Below, in pieces: positions 1-8,780 of a stretch of 64,000 nucleotides of DNA (position 1 is its first letter; the number at the start of each line of letters is the position of its first letter). A model generated the notes under the pieces. That model saw only the letters and a program-made list of their open reading frames with translations. It was not told the origin of the DNA and ran no database searches. Source of the DNA: Dysgonomonas mossii (lineage in GTDB: Bacteria > Bacteroidota > Bacteroidia > Bacteroidales > Dysgonomonadaceae); assembly GCF_004569505.1 (NCBI RefSeq), contig NZ_SPPK01000001.1:1178001-1242000 (forward strand), read 5' to 3'. The position numbers and the translations under genes are program-made.

Positions 1-1062
1 CTTTGCGCTGCTCCCGGAGGTAAATCGACTCTGATAGCTGATATAATGGGAGAGGGCAGTCTTTTAGTTTCTAATGAGGTAATCCGCACCAGAGCGAATA
101 TATTGGCTGAGAATATAACAAAGTGGGGTAATCCTAATACGGTAGTGACTAACAACGATCCGCAACAGATAGGAAAATTACAAGGCTTCTTTGATTTTAT
201 CCTGGTAGATGCTCCGTGCTCAGGGGAGGGTATGTTTCGAAAAGATGAGGGTGCAACATTAGAATGGTCGATAGACAATGTCAAGCTCTGTAAAGAACGT
301 CAGCAACGTATTTTGGCGGATATATGGCCTGCTCTCAAAACTAACGGATTGTTACTATACAGTACATGTACATACAATGTGGATGAAAACGAAGACAATG
401 TACAATGGATTTGTGAAGAGCTGGGAGCAGAGGTTTTACCAATCGACATTACAGAAGAGTGGGAGGTAAGCCCCTCTTTAAGAGATGGTTTTCCTGCTTA
501 CCGATTCTTTCCTCATAAGATTAAAGGAGAAGGATTCTTCTGTGCTTTACTTAGAAAGACTTCTGACGAAGGTTCTTTAAAGAGGAGGAAGGATAAAGAG
601 AAAATATCAAAAAGTATTATTCCATTTGATTGTAAAGACTATGTAAAAGATAATGAGTCGTTTACATTCTATTCTCAAAAGGATAGATGGTTTTCTTTTC
701 CTTCACACCTGTATAATGAATTAACTCTGATAAAGTCGTATCTGAATGTTATTTCAGAAGGAATTTGCTTAGGAGAGGTTAAAGGAAAGGATTTTATCCC
801 GGATCAGTCTCTAGCATTAAGCACATGTTTCAATGTTGCGAATTTCACTACTTATGATGTGGACTGGAAAACCGCTATAGCTTATCTACGCAAAGAGACA
901 CTATTATTACAAGATCAGCCAAAAGGCTATATTTTAATTACCTACAGGAACAAGCCATTGGGGTTTGTAAAGAATATAGGTAATCGTGCTAATAACCTTT
1001 ATCCACAAGAATGGCGAATACGTTCAGCAAATATTCCTGAGGCTGAGGTGAATGTTATCTAA
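1..1062 (+). CDS. m5C RNA methyltransferase, NOL1/NOP2/Sun (RsmF-like), 5' end outside window
   Basis: The reading frame is open from base 1, so the start lies upstream. The first visible residues include CAAPGGKST, the SAM-binding motif I region of NOL1/NOP2/Sun RNA cytosine-C5 methyltransferases. DAPCSGEGM (Cys codon at 217-219) is motif IV, and STCTYN (Cys codon at 367-369) is motif VI. In this family the motif VI Cys attacks C6 of cytosine and the motif IV Cys helps product release. A C-terminal extension of about 150 residues after the catalytic core fits RsmF/YebU-type 16S rRNA enzymes rather than RsmB. The stop overlaps the convergent glycosyltransferase stop by 4 nt. The family is secure; the exact target base is not. 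Confidence 0.9.
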   Translation, partial: LCAAPGGKSTLIADIMGEGSLLVSNEVIRTRANILAENITKWGNPNTVVTNNDPQQIGKLQGFFDFILVDAPCSGEGMFRKDEGATLEWSIDNVKLCKERQQRILADIWPALKTNGLLLYSTCTYNVDENEDNVQWICEELGAEVLPIDITEEWEVSPSLRDGFPAYRFFPHKIKGEGFFCALLRKTSDEGSLKRRKDKEKISKSIIPFDCKDYVKDNESFTFYSQKDRWFSFPSHLYNELTLIKSYLNVISEGICLGEVKGKDFIPDQSLALSTCFNVANFTTYDVDWKTAIAYLRKETLLLQDQPKGYILITYRNKPLGFVKNIGNRANNLYPQEWRIRSANIPEAEVNVI

Positions 1063-1880
1063 TCAGTTTTTATAAAACCTAGGGTACGACCAATCTTTGC
1101 AAATACACGGAATCCGTTGTATATCCATGTTTTAGACTTCATTATGTCGGTTATAAATCCATTCTGATCGAGATAATATAATCTTTTGAGTTTTTCTGTC
1201 AGTGAGGGACTAAGAAGCTCATTGCATACTTGCAGCTTCTCTTTGTATATAACTTCTCCTCCTACTTGGGTACTGAATCCTTCCATATTGTAAACAACAA
1301 TGAATGTATCTACATATTTTACAGGGAGATGGTCTAGTGCAATTCCTTGAAAGAACAACTTCCAGTCGGACATAACTTTAAGATCTTCGCTGTATAGCCC
1401 ATATTGTTCGAAGTTCGATCTGTGTATAAAGAAGGCCTGATGACATAAGAAACCGGCAAACAAGTCATAGATAGCAAAACACCAATCACGACCTTTGTAC
1501 GATTTATCTGCCTCTAACTTTCCTCCAACTTCCATATAAAAATTTCCGCAGATAAAAGGTTCGTGGGGATCATCATTGAATATATCATGAAGGACATTCT
1601 CATTGTATAATGCATCGCCAGAATTGAGAAAATATAGATATTCGCCTTTAGCCTGTCGGATACCCTTATTCATAGCATTGTAAATACCACTATCTTTTTC
1701 ACTTACCCAGTAGCTGATCTTGCTTTTATATTGATCTATTATATCGATACTGCCATCTGTAGACTGACCGTCAATAATGATAAATTCAAAGTTGGAGAAA
1801 GACTGTGAAATAACACTCTTTACGGTTTTTTCAAGACCCGCTTTATCATTCAAATTGACAGTTATAATTGATAGTTTCAT
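1059..1880 (-). CDS. GT2 glycosyltransferase (WcaA-like)
   Basis: This 273-residue GT-A enzyme opens with MKLSIITVNLND and carries IIIDGQSTDGS (nucleotide-binding strand) and a SGIYNAMNKGIRQA segment followed by NSGD, the metal-binding acidic region of family 2. It should transfer a sugar from an NDP-sugar to a growing lipid-linked glycan on the cytoplasmic face. It is the last gene of the minus-strand glycan operon, 3 nt after its upstream neighbour. It is clearly paralogous to the gene at 8781-9569, which has the same SGIYNAMNKGIRQA block. Donor and acceptor cannot be read from the sequence. Confidence 0.9.
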   Translation of the reverse strand: MKLSIITVNLNDKAGLEKTVKSVISQSFSNFEFIIIDGQSTDGSIDIIDQYKSKISYWVSEKDSGIYNAMNKGIRQAKGEYLYFLNSGDALYNENVLHDIFNDDPHEPFICGNFYMEVGGKLEADKSYKGRDWCFAIYDLFAGFLCHQAFFIHRSNFEQYGLYSEDLKVMSDWKLFFQGIALDHLPVKYVDTFIVVYNMEGFSTQVGGEVIYKEKLQVCNELLSPSLTEKLKRLYYLDQNGFITDIMKSKTWIYNGFRVFAKIGRTLGFIKTD

Positions 1881-1883
1881 ATT

Positions 1884-2765
1884 TTACTTTCGCCTCGATT
1901 TTATTAAGAAAGGATTTAAGAATACAAGCTTCTGATAAAGTGATAAGACTGTGGCCGCTTTACGCAGGCTATAGCCCTTAGCGTAATATATTTGTATTTT
2001 GTACATCCTTTTTATCCGCTCAATGATTGTTCTCTTATAGCTACCGTTTGTATATGTATTAAACTCATGCAATAAATAAACCATCCAGGCTGTTTGATTT
2101 AGAGGCTTTAGAGTAGAAGATATTCCTCCGAGATGTTGCCTATAGACCGCCATATAATCAGGGAGAAATTTTATCTTACCCGATAGTGACACAATCAGTT
2201 GAAGAGCGTAATCTCCATTTTTTACAGTATAATACCATTCAGGTGTTTTATGTGCATCTTTACGAAAAATGATAGAGGCAGTAAGTAACCCCCAATCTTT
2301 TTGAATAATGTCTGTTGTAGTCAATACATCCCGCTCCATCTCTATATTTTCATCCAAATGTCCGCACATCAGAGTATGTACCTTATGAGAGCACATAGCA
2401 AAGTCGGGATTAGCCTCCATAAAATCAACTTGCTTCTGAAGTTTATAAGGGTCAGTCCAAAAATCATCGCCATCACACAGCGCTATATATTTTCCACGCC
2501 CGCTATTAATATTATTTATCCAGTTGAGCATCATCCCCTGATTGGTTTCAGGTAATCTTAATCGTATAATGTCGGGATACTTCTTCTGATATTCTATACA
2601 AATAGCACGGGTATTGTCTGTACTGCAATCCTCACCGATTACCAATTCGAATTGGAAATTGGTTTTCTGCATTACAACTCCTTCTATAGCTTCCGCTATA
2701 AACTTTTCATGATTATAAGTAATCATGGAGACGGATACGATTATGTTGTGCTCTTTGTTTATCAT
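1884..2765 (-). CDS. GT2 glycosyltransferase
   Basis: This 293-residue family 2 enzyme has VSVSMITYNHE at the N-terminus, a GEDCSTDNT nucleotide-binding motif, and CDGDDFW as the DXD-type metal site near residue 98. The C-terminal 60 residues are basic and probably membrane-associated. It resembles the gene at 7005-7859 (same ITYNH and DCSTDNT blocks) more than the other GT2 genes here. A 147-nt gap precedes it, and the extended TACTTTTG element at 2793-2809 lies about 30 nt upstream, so it and the next gene may form their own transcription unit. Specificity is unknown. Confidence 0.88.
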   Translation of the reverse strand: MINKEHNIIVSVSMITYNHEKFIAEAIEGVVMQKTNFQFELVIGEDCSTDNTRAICIEYQKKYPDIIRLRLPETNQGMMLNWINNINSGRGKYIALCDGDDFWTDPYKLQKQVDFMEANPDFAMCSHKVHTLMCGHLDENIEMERDVLTTTDIIQKDWGLLTASIIFRKDAHKTPEWYYTVKNGDYALQLIVSLSGKIKFLPDYMAVYRQHLGGISSTLKPLNQTAWMVYLLHEFNTYTNGSYKRTIIERIKRMYKIQIYYAKGYSLRKAATVLSLYQKLVFLNPFLIKSRRK

Positions 2766-2792
2766 TGAATAATGGTGTTCAAACTCTTAAAA

Positions 2793-2809
2793 GGTGACAA
2801 AAGTAACAG
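2793..2809 (-). promoter_or_regulatory. Extended TACTTTTG promoter-like element
   Basis: On the minus strand this reads CTGTTACTTTTGTCACC. It contains TACTTTTG, a match to the Bacteroidota -7 consensus TAnnTTTG, about 32 nt before the ATG at 2765. No TTTG is visible at the expected -33 position. The same 17-nt string occurs upstream of tolC (47982-47998) and a near copy at 26312-26329, so more than the -7 core is shared. Confidence 0.5.
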
Positions 2810-2912
2810 GTTTATTATTCTTTTTGATTGTTATTTTATCTTTCCCCAATAAAAATATTTTATAAAGATAATTTTTGTGTAAGAATATACGATCTAATTA
2901 ATAGAGAAATAA

Positions 2913-4118
2913 TTATAGATAAATATTTAGCTTCCAACCTATATTGTCTTTGTCTAAGAAACTTTCATAATACAAACCTATTGAAAAGTTATGTATATTT
3001 TCTGCGTATAATCGAAATCTTTTTGATAATGATATCTTATAGTCAAACTGTTTGTTATATATAAAATATTCAGAAGCAATGGTTATTTGAGCTTGAGAGA
3101 ATGATTTGTCGGCATAAATAGCCCCTCCAACTTTCTTTTTTCGTCCTATTAGGTAATTAGCACCTAATCCCAAGCTTATATCTTTTATATTATAACGATA
3201 AAGTAGAGAGTGATTTTGCCATTTTATTTTGTTATCTATATATTTTAGTTTTCGTATTCTGTATCCGTATGAGAGATAATCATTTGAGCTTCTCTTCTTT
3301 TTTAGAAATAGATTATGATAGCCTATGATTGTCTGAATATCATATGATCCTTTGCTATCGAACTGATGAGTCAATGATAACCCTAGATTTGTCTTTATGT
3401 TGCTTATCCCTCCAAAATAGATTTTGGCTTCATAGCCTAACGGTAATCTAGTAGAACCTGAGTATCCAAAAGAATATAAGTCGTATAAATAACACATAAC
3501 CAACATTCCTTCTGTCTTATAATATCCTGTTGCTGAAAATTTAGATTCAAACTTTCTTTTATTTTCTTCTAATTCTAAAATTCCAGATATCTTATTTATG
3601 AAATCACTAACTATGATAGCTTCTTTTAATGATCTATTAGTTTCAGGATTCCAATACTTCTTAAAGTGATATTCATCCTTATTTGTATATTCTATACAAT
3701 AAGTTATGCCATCATAACCTTGTTCCCATCCCTCAATCTCTCTATCTGTTTTTAATTCTAAGATTTTTGAATTGTTTATAATATTGTATATATTAGCTAT
3801 TTTAGTTTGGTTTATCTCTTCCTTTAAATATATAGTATCACTGTCTTTATTGGAATTCTTTTTCGTTTTAAATCTATAATTAGTCAATGTCCCTCCCATA
3901 AGCCCTTGATCCATCCATATGTCAATAATCTGACCATAATTTTTGAATCTAAAATAAAAATCATGTTTGGAGCTGAGGAGATCGGGTAAATCAAGTTTTT
4001 TATAAATTTTTTCATTCGTTTTTAAATACAAGGTATCGTCACATATCTTCTTAATATTTTGAGCATTAAGATTCCAGAATAATGAACTGAAAATAATCAA
4101 AGATAAACAACGGGTCAT
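2913..4118 (-). CDS. Secreted hypothetical protein, possible outer-membrane barrel C-terminus
   Basis: I do not recognise this 401-residue protein. It starts with a signal peptide (MTRCLSLIIFSSLF, cleavage after NLNAQ). Residues 20-190 look soluble and rich in Lys/Asn/Asp. From about residue 205 the chain shows short alternating polar/hydrophobic strands with many Tyr, Gly and Leu, and it ends in WKLNIYL, which would suit an outer-membrane barrel with a hydrophobic last strand. It sits inside a run of glycosyltransferases, 50 nt after the DegT-like gene and 147 nt before the next one. It is more A+T-rich than its neighbours, suggesting separate acquisition. A role in displaying or anchoring the glycan is only a guess. 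Confidence 0.7.
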   Translation of the reverse strand: MTRCLSLIIFSSLFWNLNAQNIKKICDDTLYLKTNEKIYKKLDLPDLLSSKHDFYFRFKNYGQIIDIWMDQGLMGGTLTNYRFKTKKNSNKDSDTIYLKEEINQTKIANIYNIINNSKILELKTDREIEGWEQGYDGITYCIEYTNKDEYHFKKYWNPETNRSLKEAIIVSDFINKISGILELEENKRKFESKFSATGYYKTEGMLVMCYLYDLYSFGYSGSTRLPLGYEAKIYFGGISNIKTNLGLSLTHQFDSKGSYDIQTIIGYHNLFLKKKRSSNDYLSYGYRIRKLKYIDNKIKWQNHSLLYRYNIKDISLGLGANYLIGRKKKVGGAIYADKSFSQAQITIASEYFIYNKQFDYKISLSKRFRLYAENIHNFSIGLYYESFLDKDNIGWKLNIYL

Positions 4119-4168
4119 AATTATAGGATATGCTGTTTTATGTTGTTAATATTTATTTGTATCACAAA

Positions 4169-5122
4169 TCAGCTATTTATCACATTTATTATTCTTTCCA
4201 TATCCTCTTCATCATATCGATGATCGCAAGGTAGAGGCAGCAGGTAGTTGACTATCTTATATTCGGGAGAGCCTTTCTCTACAAGTCCTAGTGTTTCCTT
4301 CCAATATGTAGATACATATATTTTGTTATCAATCAGTTTCTTTCTTAAATCACGATCTTCTGAATAGAACATATAACTCAGCGGGCACGTATCTGAGGGA
4401 AAGTTATCATATTCAAACTTATTATCTTTCCCCAAGACAGAATGTAAATAGTTAAAGTTTTTTATCTGTCTTTCTTTCATATTTTCGTAGTCTATGTTAG
4501 ATAGCAATGCAGAAGCAAGATTCGACATACGCTTTATTGGTTGACCAACGAGGCTTGCGCAGTAGTCAAGATAATCCTGATAGGCTGCACTGGCATTACC
4601 GTATTCGATCCGTTTCATCAAATGTGTCATATGTGGAATAGAGAAGTCTTGCTCAAGCTCTTCATTCAGAAAAGTATCTGTATATAGATAAGCTCCGTCG
4701 GGGAGTCCAAAAAATTTGCGTGGAGAATATATTGTGTCGATACCTTCGTAAGGTTTCGAAAAGAAAGCATGCGTATTATCAACTATCAATTGTTTTCCAA
4801 ATTTTTTGACAAGCTGCAAAACGGTGCAACACTTTATGCCATAAGTGTCGGAGTAAAAAAACACTTCATCTTCTTTTAATTCTTTATAGAAAATAGGATT
4901 GAGGCGGAAATCTACAGAATAGAATTCGGATTCTATGCCTAGTTTCTTTATCGGTTCCCAGATAACTTCAGAGTTCAAGTAAGGAATATATATCTTTTTA
5001 TATTTCTTTGCTCTTAGTATATATTCAAGACAGTTGCGAGCAGTATTTAGCTCTAGTGCTCCCTTATGATAATGTTCTCCTTTGCGAAGTTGAAGTTCGA
5101 AGTATCCTCCTATCTCTTTCAT
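4169..5122 (-). CDS. DegT/DnrJ/EryC1-like PLP-fold protein (short form)
   Basis: At 317 residues this is shorter than the usual 360-390 of sugar aminotransferases, but the fold landmarks are visible. VDNTHAF (Asp115, His118) corresponds to the PLP N1-binding DAAHA region, and YSPRKFFG holds Lys136 where the Schiff-base lysine is expected, followed by a GAYL turn in place of the usual GEGG. The C-terminal domain is reduced. It follows the aminotransferase and WbqC genes in the same operon, so it probably acts on the same aminosugar. It may be a divergent aminotransferase or a non-catalytic partner; retention of the lysine favours an active PLP enzyme. Confidence 0.72.
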   Translation of the reverse strand: MKEIGGYFELQLRKGEHYHKGALELNTARNCLEYILRAKKYKKIYIPYLNSEVIWEPIKKLGIESEFYSVDFRLNPIFYKELKEDEVFFYSDTYGIKCCTVLQLVKKFGKQLIVDNTHAFFSKPYEGIDTIYSPRKFFGLPDGAYLYTDTFLNEELEQDFSIPHMTHLMKRIEYGNASAAYQDYLDYCASLVGQPIKRMSNLASALLSNIDYENMKERQIKNFNYLHSVLGKDNKFEYDNFPSDTCPLSYMFYSEDRDLRKKLIDNKIYVSTYWKETLGLVEKGSPEYKIVNYLLPLPCDHRYDEEDMERIINVINS

Positions 5123-5184
5123 GTCTTTAATATTTTCTATGAAGTATTACCTTTGATTAATAAGATTTTCGCTTTTTTGTAACG

Positions 5185-5880
5185 TTAAATCAATTTATAC
5201 TCATTTAGCATATCTTGTGTTTCTGCCAAACTGTTGAACATCATAACGTCTATAATCGATAGCCAAGGGATGAAATCATTATTGAATTGTTTATAAGCAA
5301 CAAGATTGGATGATAAGAAGCGGAGGCTTACTCCCTTTTTCTCGAAGTCCTTTGGATGGTACAGTTCTTGTCCGCCAATTGCATTATAATAATCTTTTGC
5401 TCCTAGAGTCTTACATATAGCTATTACCCTATCTTGTCCCGCAAGAGTTTGATCTATATCAATTGTTGATGAAATAATAATTTCAGTATGAATATTCAGA
5501 TATTTACAAACCTCTTTGATTGAATTATAAATATATAAGAAAAGATTTTTCTCTTCGTAGTTGATAATATCCTCCACAATTGGTATCACCTGCTCAAAAT
5601 AAGGAGCCTTGCGATATGATTCTCTTATCTGATTTATTAATTTTTTCTTATCGAAAGAATCGGCTACAGAGCGATCTTTTATATCCAGATAATCGGAATC
5701 TTTTTCTACCGATATTGAGATTAGCGTATCCTTGTTGTTTTGTAGGATGCGATTACGGTTGATCCATCCTTTTTTCGTATATTTTGCATTATCGTATATT
5801 ACATACTTATCTACGGCATTCAGTAGCTGAAAATAGCCAATGTATGGCATAAAATAAGGCTGCATTATTCCTAAAATCAT
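5185..5880 (-). CDS. WbqC-like family protein
   Basis: This is a 231-residue WbqC-family protein. The family signature appears at the N-terminus as ILGIMQPYFMPYIGYFQ, followed by DNAKYTKKGWINRN. I chose the ATG at 5880 because it makes an ATGA overlap with the stop of the upstream aminotransferase; a TTG at 5889 would add three residues. WbqC-like genes recur in O-antigen loci next to DegT-type aminotransferases, as here. The biochemical role is not established to my knowledge; modification of the sugar amine is an inference from neighbourhood only. No signal peptide or membrane segment is seen, so it should be cytoplasmic. Confidence 0.88.
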   Translation of the reverse strand: MILGIMQPYFMPYIGYFQLLNAVDKYVIYDNAKYTKKGWINRNRILQNNKDTLISISVEKDSDYLDIKDRSVADSFDKKKLINQIRESYRKAPYFEQVIPIVEDIINYEEKNLFLYIYNSIKEVCKYLNIHTEIIISSTIDIDQTLAGQDRVIAICKTLGAKDYYNAIGGQELYHPKDFEKKGVSLRFLSSNLVAYKQFNNDFIPWLSIIDVMMFNSLAETQDMLNEYKLI

Positions 5881-6998
5881 TTTACCCAAGGTTTATTTTT
5901 AATTAGCTCGCATATTTTTCCTACTTCTTCAAACTCCAAATCTGCATACATCGGTAAGCATACAATTTCTTTAGACACTTGTGCTGCAACGGGCAGGTTG
6001 CTAACACTGGCAGAAGGCAGTCCTCTATATGTCGGGAAATCACTTATAAGAGGATAGAAATAACGGCGTCCGAATATATCATACTCCTGCAATTTGAAGT
6101 ACAGATCATCACGATTCATGCCATAATCGGCAGTATTTACTCGTATTGGGTAATAAGGGTAAGTATGCTCTACTCCTTCGCCAACAGTCATATAAGTGAT
6201 TCCTTTTACATCTTTCAGCAGGTTGTCGTATAATTTAGCTAGCTCCAGACGTTTAGCGATATAATTATCTACATGTTTCAATTGCAGTGAGCCATAAGCT
6301 GCTTGCAATTCATTCATCTTGGCATTTATACCCGGCTCAATAACAGTTGTTTCGTTCCTGAATCCGAAGTTTTTTAATAAATCGATACGCTGTTTCGTCT
6401 TTTCATCCTGACAAACAATCGCACCTCCTTCTATTGTATTGTAAACCTTTGTTGCATGGAAACTGAGAATAGATAAATCACCCCAATTCATCACCGATTG
6501 TCGATCCTTTTTAACAGCAAAAGCATGTGCAGCATCATATATTACACGTAGCCCGTAGGTGTCTGCTATGCGTTGTATTTCTTCTACGTTGCACGGATTG
6601 CCATAGACATGCACCGGCATGATGGCGGTTGTCTTTGGCGTAATGGCCGCTTCTATCTTTTCCGGATCTATATTATAGTTCTTACTATCTATGTCTACAA
6701 ATACAGGCTTGATGTTGTTCCACCACAATGAGTGTGTTGTTGCAACAAAGCTGAATGGAGTGGTTATAACCTCACCTGTAATGCGTAAGGCTTGTAATGC
6801 TGTTATTAATGCCAGTGTCCCATTGGCAAATACAGAGATATGCTTAACGCCAAGATAGTCTGCCAGTTCTTTTTCAAACTGTTCATGAAACGGACCATTG
6901 TTTGTCAACCATTTATTATCCCATATTTTTTGCAGATAGGGAATAAATTCATCCAAAGGTGGAATCGCCGGTTGGGTAACCATTATTTTTTTGTTCAT
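5877..6998 (-). CDS. DegT/DnrJ/EryC1/StrS sugar-nucleotide aminotransferase
   Basis: This is a full-length (373 aa) PLP-dependent aminotransferase that would convert an NDP-keto-sugar to the amino sugar using glutamate. Lys184 in SFHATKVYNT is the PLP lysine, YDAAHAF (Asp155, His158) the cofactor site, and NGTLAL the phosphate-binding loop. The HATKxxxTxEGG form is seen in dTDP-4-amino-4,6-dideoxyglucose and dTDP-3-amino-dideoxyhexose transaminases. No dTDP-glucose synthase or dehydratase is in the window, so the keto-sugar must come from elsewhere. The stop overlaps the ATG of the WbqC gene (ATGA), implying translational coupling. Confidence 0.92.
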   Translation of the reverse strand: MNKKIMVTQPAIPPLDEFIPYLQKIWDNKWLTNNGPFHEQFEKELADYLGVKHISVFANGTLALITALQALRITGEVITTPFSFVATTHSLWWNNIKPVFVDIDSKNYNIDPEKIEAAITPKTTAIMPVHVYGNPCNVEEIQRIADTYGLRVIYDAAHAFAVKKDRQSVMNWGDLSILSFHATKVYNTIEGGAIVCQDEKTKQRIDLLKNFGFRNETTVIEPGINAKMNELQAAYGSLQLKHVDNYIAKRLELAKLYDNLLKDVKGITYMTVGEGVEHTYPYYPIRVNTADYGMNRDDLYFKLQEYDIFGRRYFYPLISDFPTYRGLPSASVSNLPVAAQVSKEIVCLPMYADLEFEEVGKICELIKNKPWVK

Positions 6999-7004
6999 AA
7001 TCTT

Positions 7005-7859
7005 TTACCTAATAAGTTTATTGTATAAGTTTCTAATCCATAAAGGAGTAAAGCTCTTTATTCTGCCTCTGAAAGATTTATCTCCGTAAAGTAAAATTTC
7101 GAGTCTCCGTTTATGTTTTGTGAAGGTTTCTGTATAGTTATAGTTCAAATACTTGTCGTATTTATTTATCAGCTCGATAACCTTTGCACACTGGTCTTTT
7201 TCGTCCATCCGCGACCATTGTCCGTTATCATGTATCCTATATGCCGAAGTTACGTCTTTGAGATATAGCAAGGGTGCAAATTGTCCCATATACATCCCTA
7301 GCATCCAATCGGCTATTTCCATATCAAACAGTTTTGGGTCTAATTGCTGTATATATTTTCCTCTGAATACGCAACAAGACAGATTACCTATGCGGTTTCC
7401 CAATGCCAACTGATCGGTAGTGATCAGTTCATAGTCTGTATCAAGATTCCAGTCAAATATTTCTTCTCTATGTTGATCTTCAAACAAGCGTATGTGCCTG
7501 TTGTAACTCATAGAGGTGTTTGGTATCCTCTCCAGATGGTTGATATGATTCTCCAGGTGGGATGCCTTTACCCAATAGTCGTCACCTTCCATGATGGCAA
7601 CATAGTCTCCTGTACATGTTGCAAAAGCCTGTTGGTAATTGCGTATATATCCTACATTTTGTTCTTTATGTAAATAATGAAAAACAAATTTTGTTTTCGA
7701 TTCATACTCCTCTATAATCTCTACAGTATTGTCGGTAGAGCAATCGTCGGCAACAATAATCTCAACATTGTGAGATGTTTCCTGCATCAAAATACTCTCC
7801 AATGCCGGACGTATATAATTGCTGTGATTGTATGTGATGAGTATGATATTTATCTTCAT
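7005..7859 (-). CDS. GT2 glycosyltransferase
   Basis: This 284-residue family 2 enzyme has IILITYNHS at the start, ADDCSTDNT as the nucleotide-binding region, and MEGDDYW as the metal-binding acidic motif. Later, SYRIHDNGQWS matches the acceptor-side HxxQ/HxxG region common in Bacteroidales O-antigen GT2 enzymes. It ends 6 nt before the aminotransferase gene, so the pair may be co-translated. Sequence blocks shared with the gene at 1884-2765 point to an old duplication. Donor sugar unknown. Confidence 0.9.
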   Translation of the reverse strand: MKINIILITYNHSNYIRPALESILMQETSHNVEIIVADDCSTDNTVEIIEEYESKTKFVFHYLHKEQNVGYIRNYQQAFATCTGDYVAIMEGDDYWVKASHLENHINHLERIPNTSMSYNRHIRLFEDQHREEIFDWNLDTDYELITTDQLALGNRIGNLSCCVFRGKYIQQLDPKLFDMEIADWMLGMYMGQFAPLLYLKDVTSAYRIHDNGQWSRMDEKDQCAKVIELINKYDKYLNYNYTETFTKHKRRLEILLYGDKSFRGRIKSFTPLWIRNLYNKLIR

Positions 7860-7924
7860 ATTTTGTAAAACTCTGTTCTTACATTCGAATATTTTCCAAT
7901 GGTCTTTTCTCTGTAAAAATACAG

Positions 7925-8770
7925 TTATGAAAAGAGCTTTCTTAATACTTTTTGTACAAAACGGAATGGTTTGTATATCATTCTACCCAATTTGTATTCT
8001 GGGGTATGATAATGCCAGTAAAGTTCTTTATTGTATGTTTCTGCTTTAATCCGATCTCTAACAGGATTCAAATACTCAAGAAACAAAGGTATATGATTCT
8101 TAAACATTTGTAAAAGCATTGCATCATTTTTATCTGTTTCACGGAATATACGCATCGATCGTGAAACTTCTTTTATCCTATAATAATAGTGAAAGTCATT
8201 AAGTTTTATAACCCTATCATTCGGTGTGATCAACGAAAGGTAAAAATCCCAGTCCTCTATACCGTCAAACATATTCGGATTGTAACCTCCAGCTTCAAGA
8301 AAGTCAGATTTTCGGAATATGGCTGAATTGTAGATTTGATTTTCCGTAAGCATTTTTTCAAATACAAAATCAGGATTTATCCTTTTTTCATTTACATCGC
8401 CAAATAATATTGTATCACTATATATTAGTTTTATCTCAGGGTCTTTTGTAAATGCCTTTATTGCCTCGCTAAAATAATGAGGGCCTAACTTATCGTCTCC
8501 ATCCAAAGGAACGATGTATTCTCCAATAGCTTGATCAACTCCATAGTTTCTGGTATCACAAACCCCGCTATTTTCTTTCCTAAAATATTTGAGCCGTTTG
8601 TCTTTTTCTATCCATAGTTTTGCAACTTCTTCTGTATTGTCAGGTGAACCATCATTAACCATAATACACTCCCAATGAGGATAATCCTGATCGAGAAGTG
8701 ATTGTAGCGCCTCAGGCATATATTTAGCCTGATTATAGCACGGCATGATAACGGATATGATAGGGTTCAT
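7925..8770 (-). CDS. GT2 glycosyltransferase
   Basis: This 281-residue GT-A enzyme has ISVIMPCYNQAKYM at the N-terminus, VNDGSPDNT, and LDGDDKL near residue 93 as the metal-binding motif. The FDGIEDWDFYLSL block near residue 170 is the ED-containing catalytic-base region of GT2 enzymes related to chondroitin synthase domains. The C-terminal end is basic (KPFRFVQKVLRKLF), suiting membrane-surface contact. It lies 10 nt after one GT2 gene and 65 nt before the next. Product linkage unknown. Confidence 0.9.
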   Translation of the reverse strand: MNPIISVIMPCYNQAKYMPEALQSLLDQDYPHWECIMVNDGSPDNTEEVAKLWIEKDKRLKYFRKENSGVCDTRNYGVDQAIGEYIVPLDGDDKLGPHYFSEAIKAFTKDPEIKLIYSDTILFGDVNEKRINPDFVFEKMLTENQIYNSAIFRKSDFLEAGGYNPNMFDGIEDWDFYLSLITPNDRVIKLNDFHYYYRIKEVSRSMRIFRETDKNDAMLLQMFKNHIPLFLEYLNPVRDRIKAETYNKELYWHYHTPEYKLGRMIYKPFRFVQKVLRKLFS

Positions 8771-8780
8771 AATATAAAGT

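Noticed and set aside
4169..5122. Short DegT-like gene as a pseudogene
   Set aside because: The frame is intact, the cofactor Asp, His and Lys positions are kept, and the spacing to neighbours is normal, so a functional short form is more likely than a remnant.
5881..5889. TTG start for the WbqC gene
   Set aside because: The ATG at 5880 overlaps the upstream stop as ATGA and keeps the family's N-terminal motif, so the TTG extension is unnecessary.
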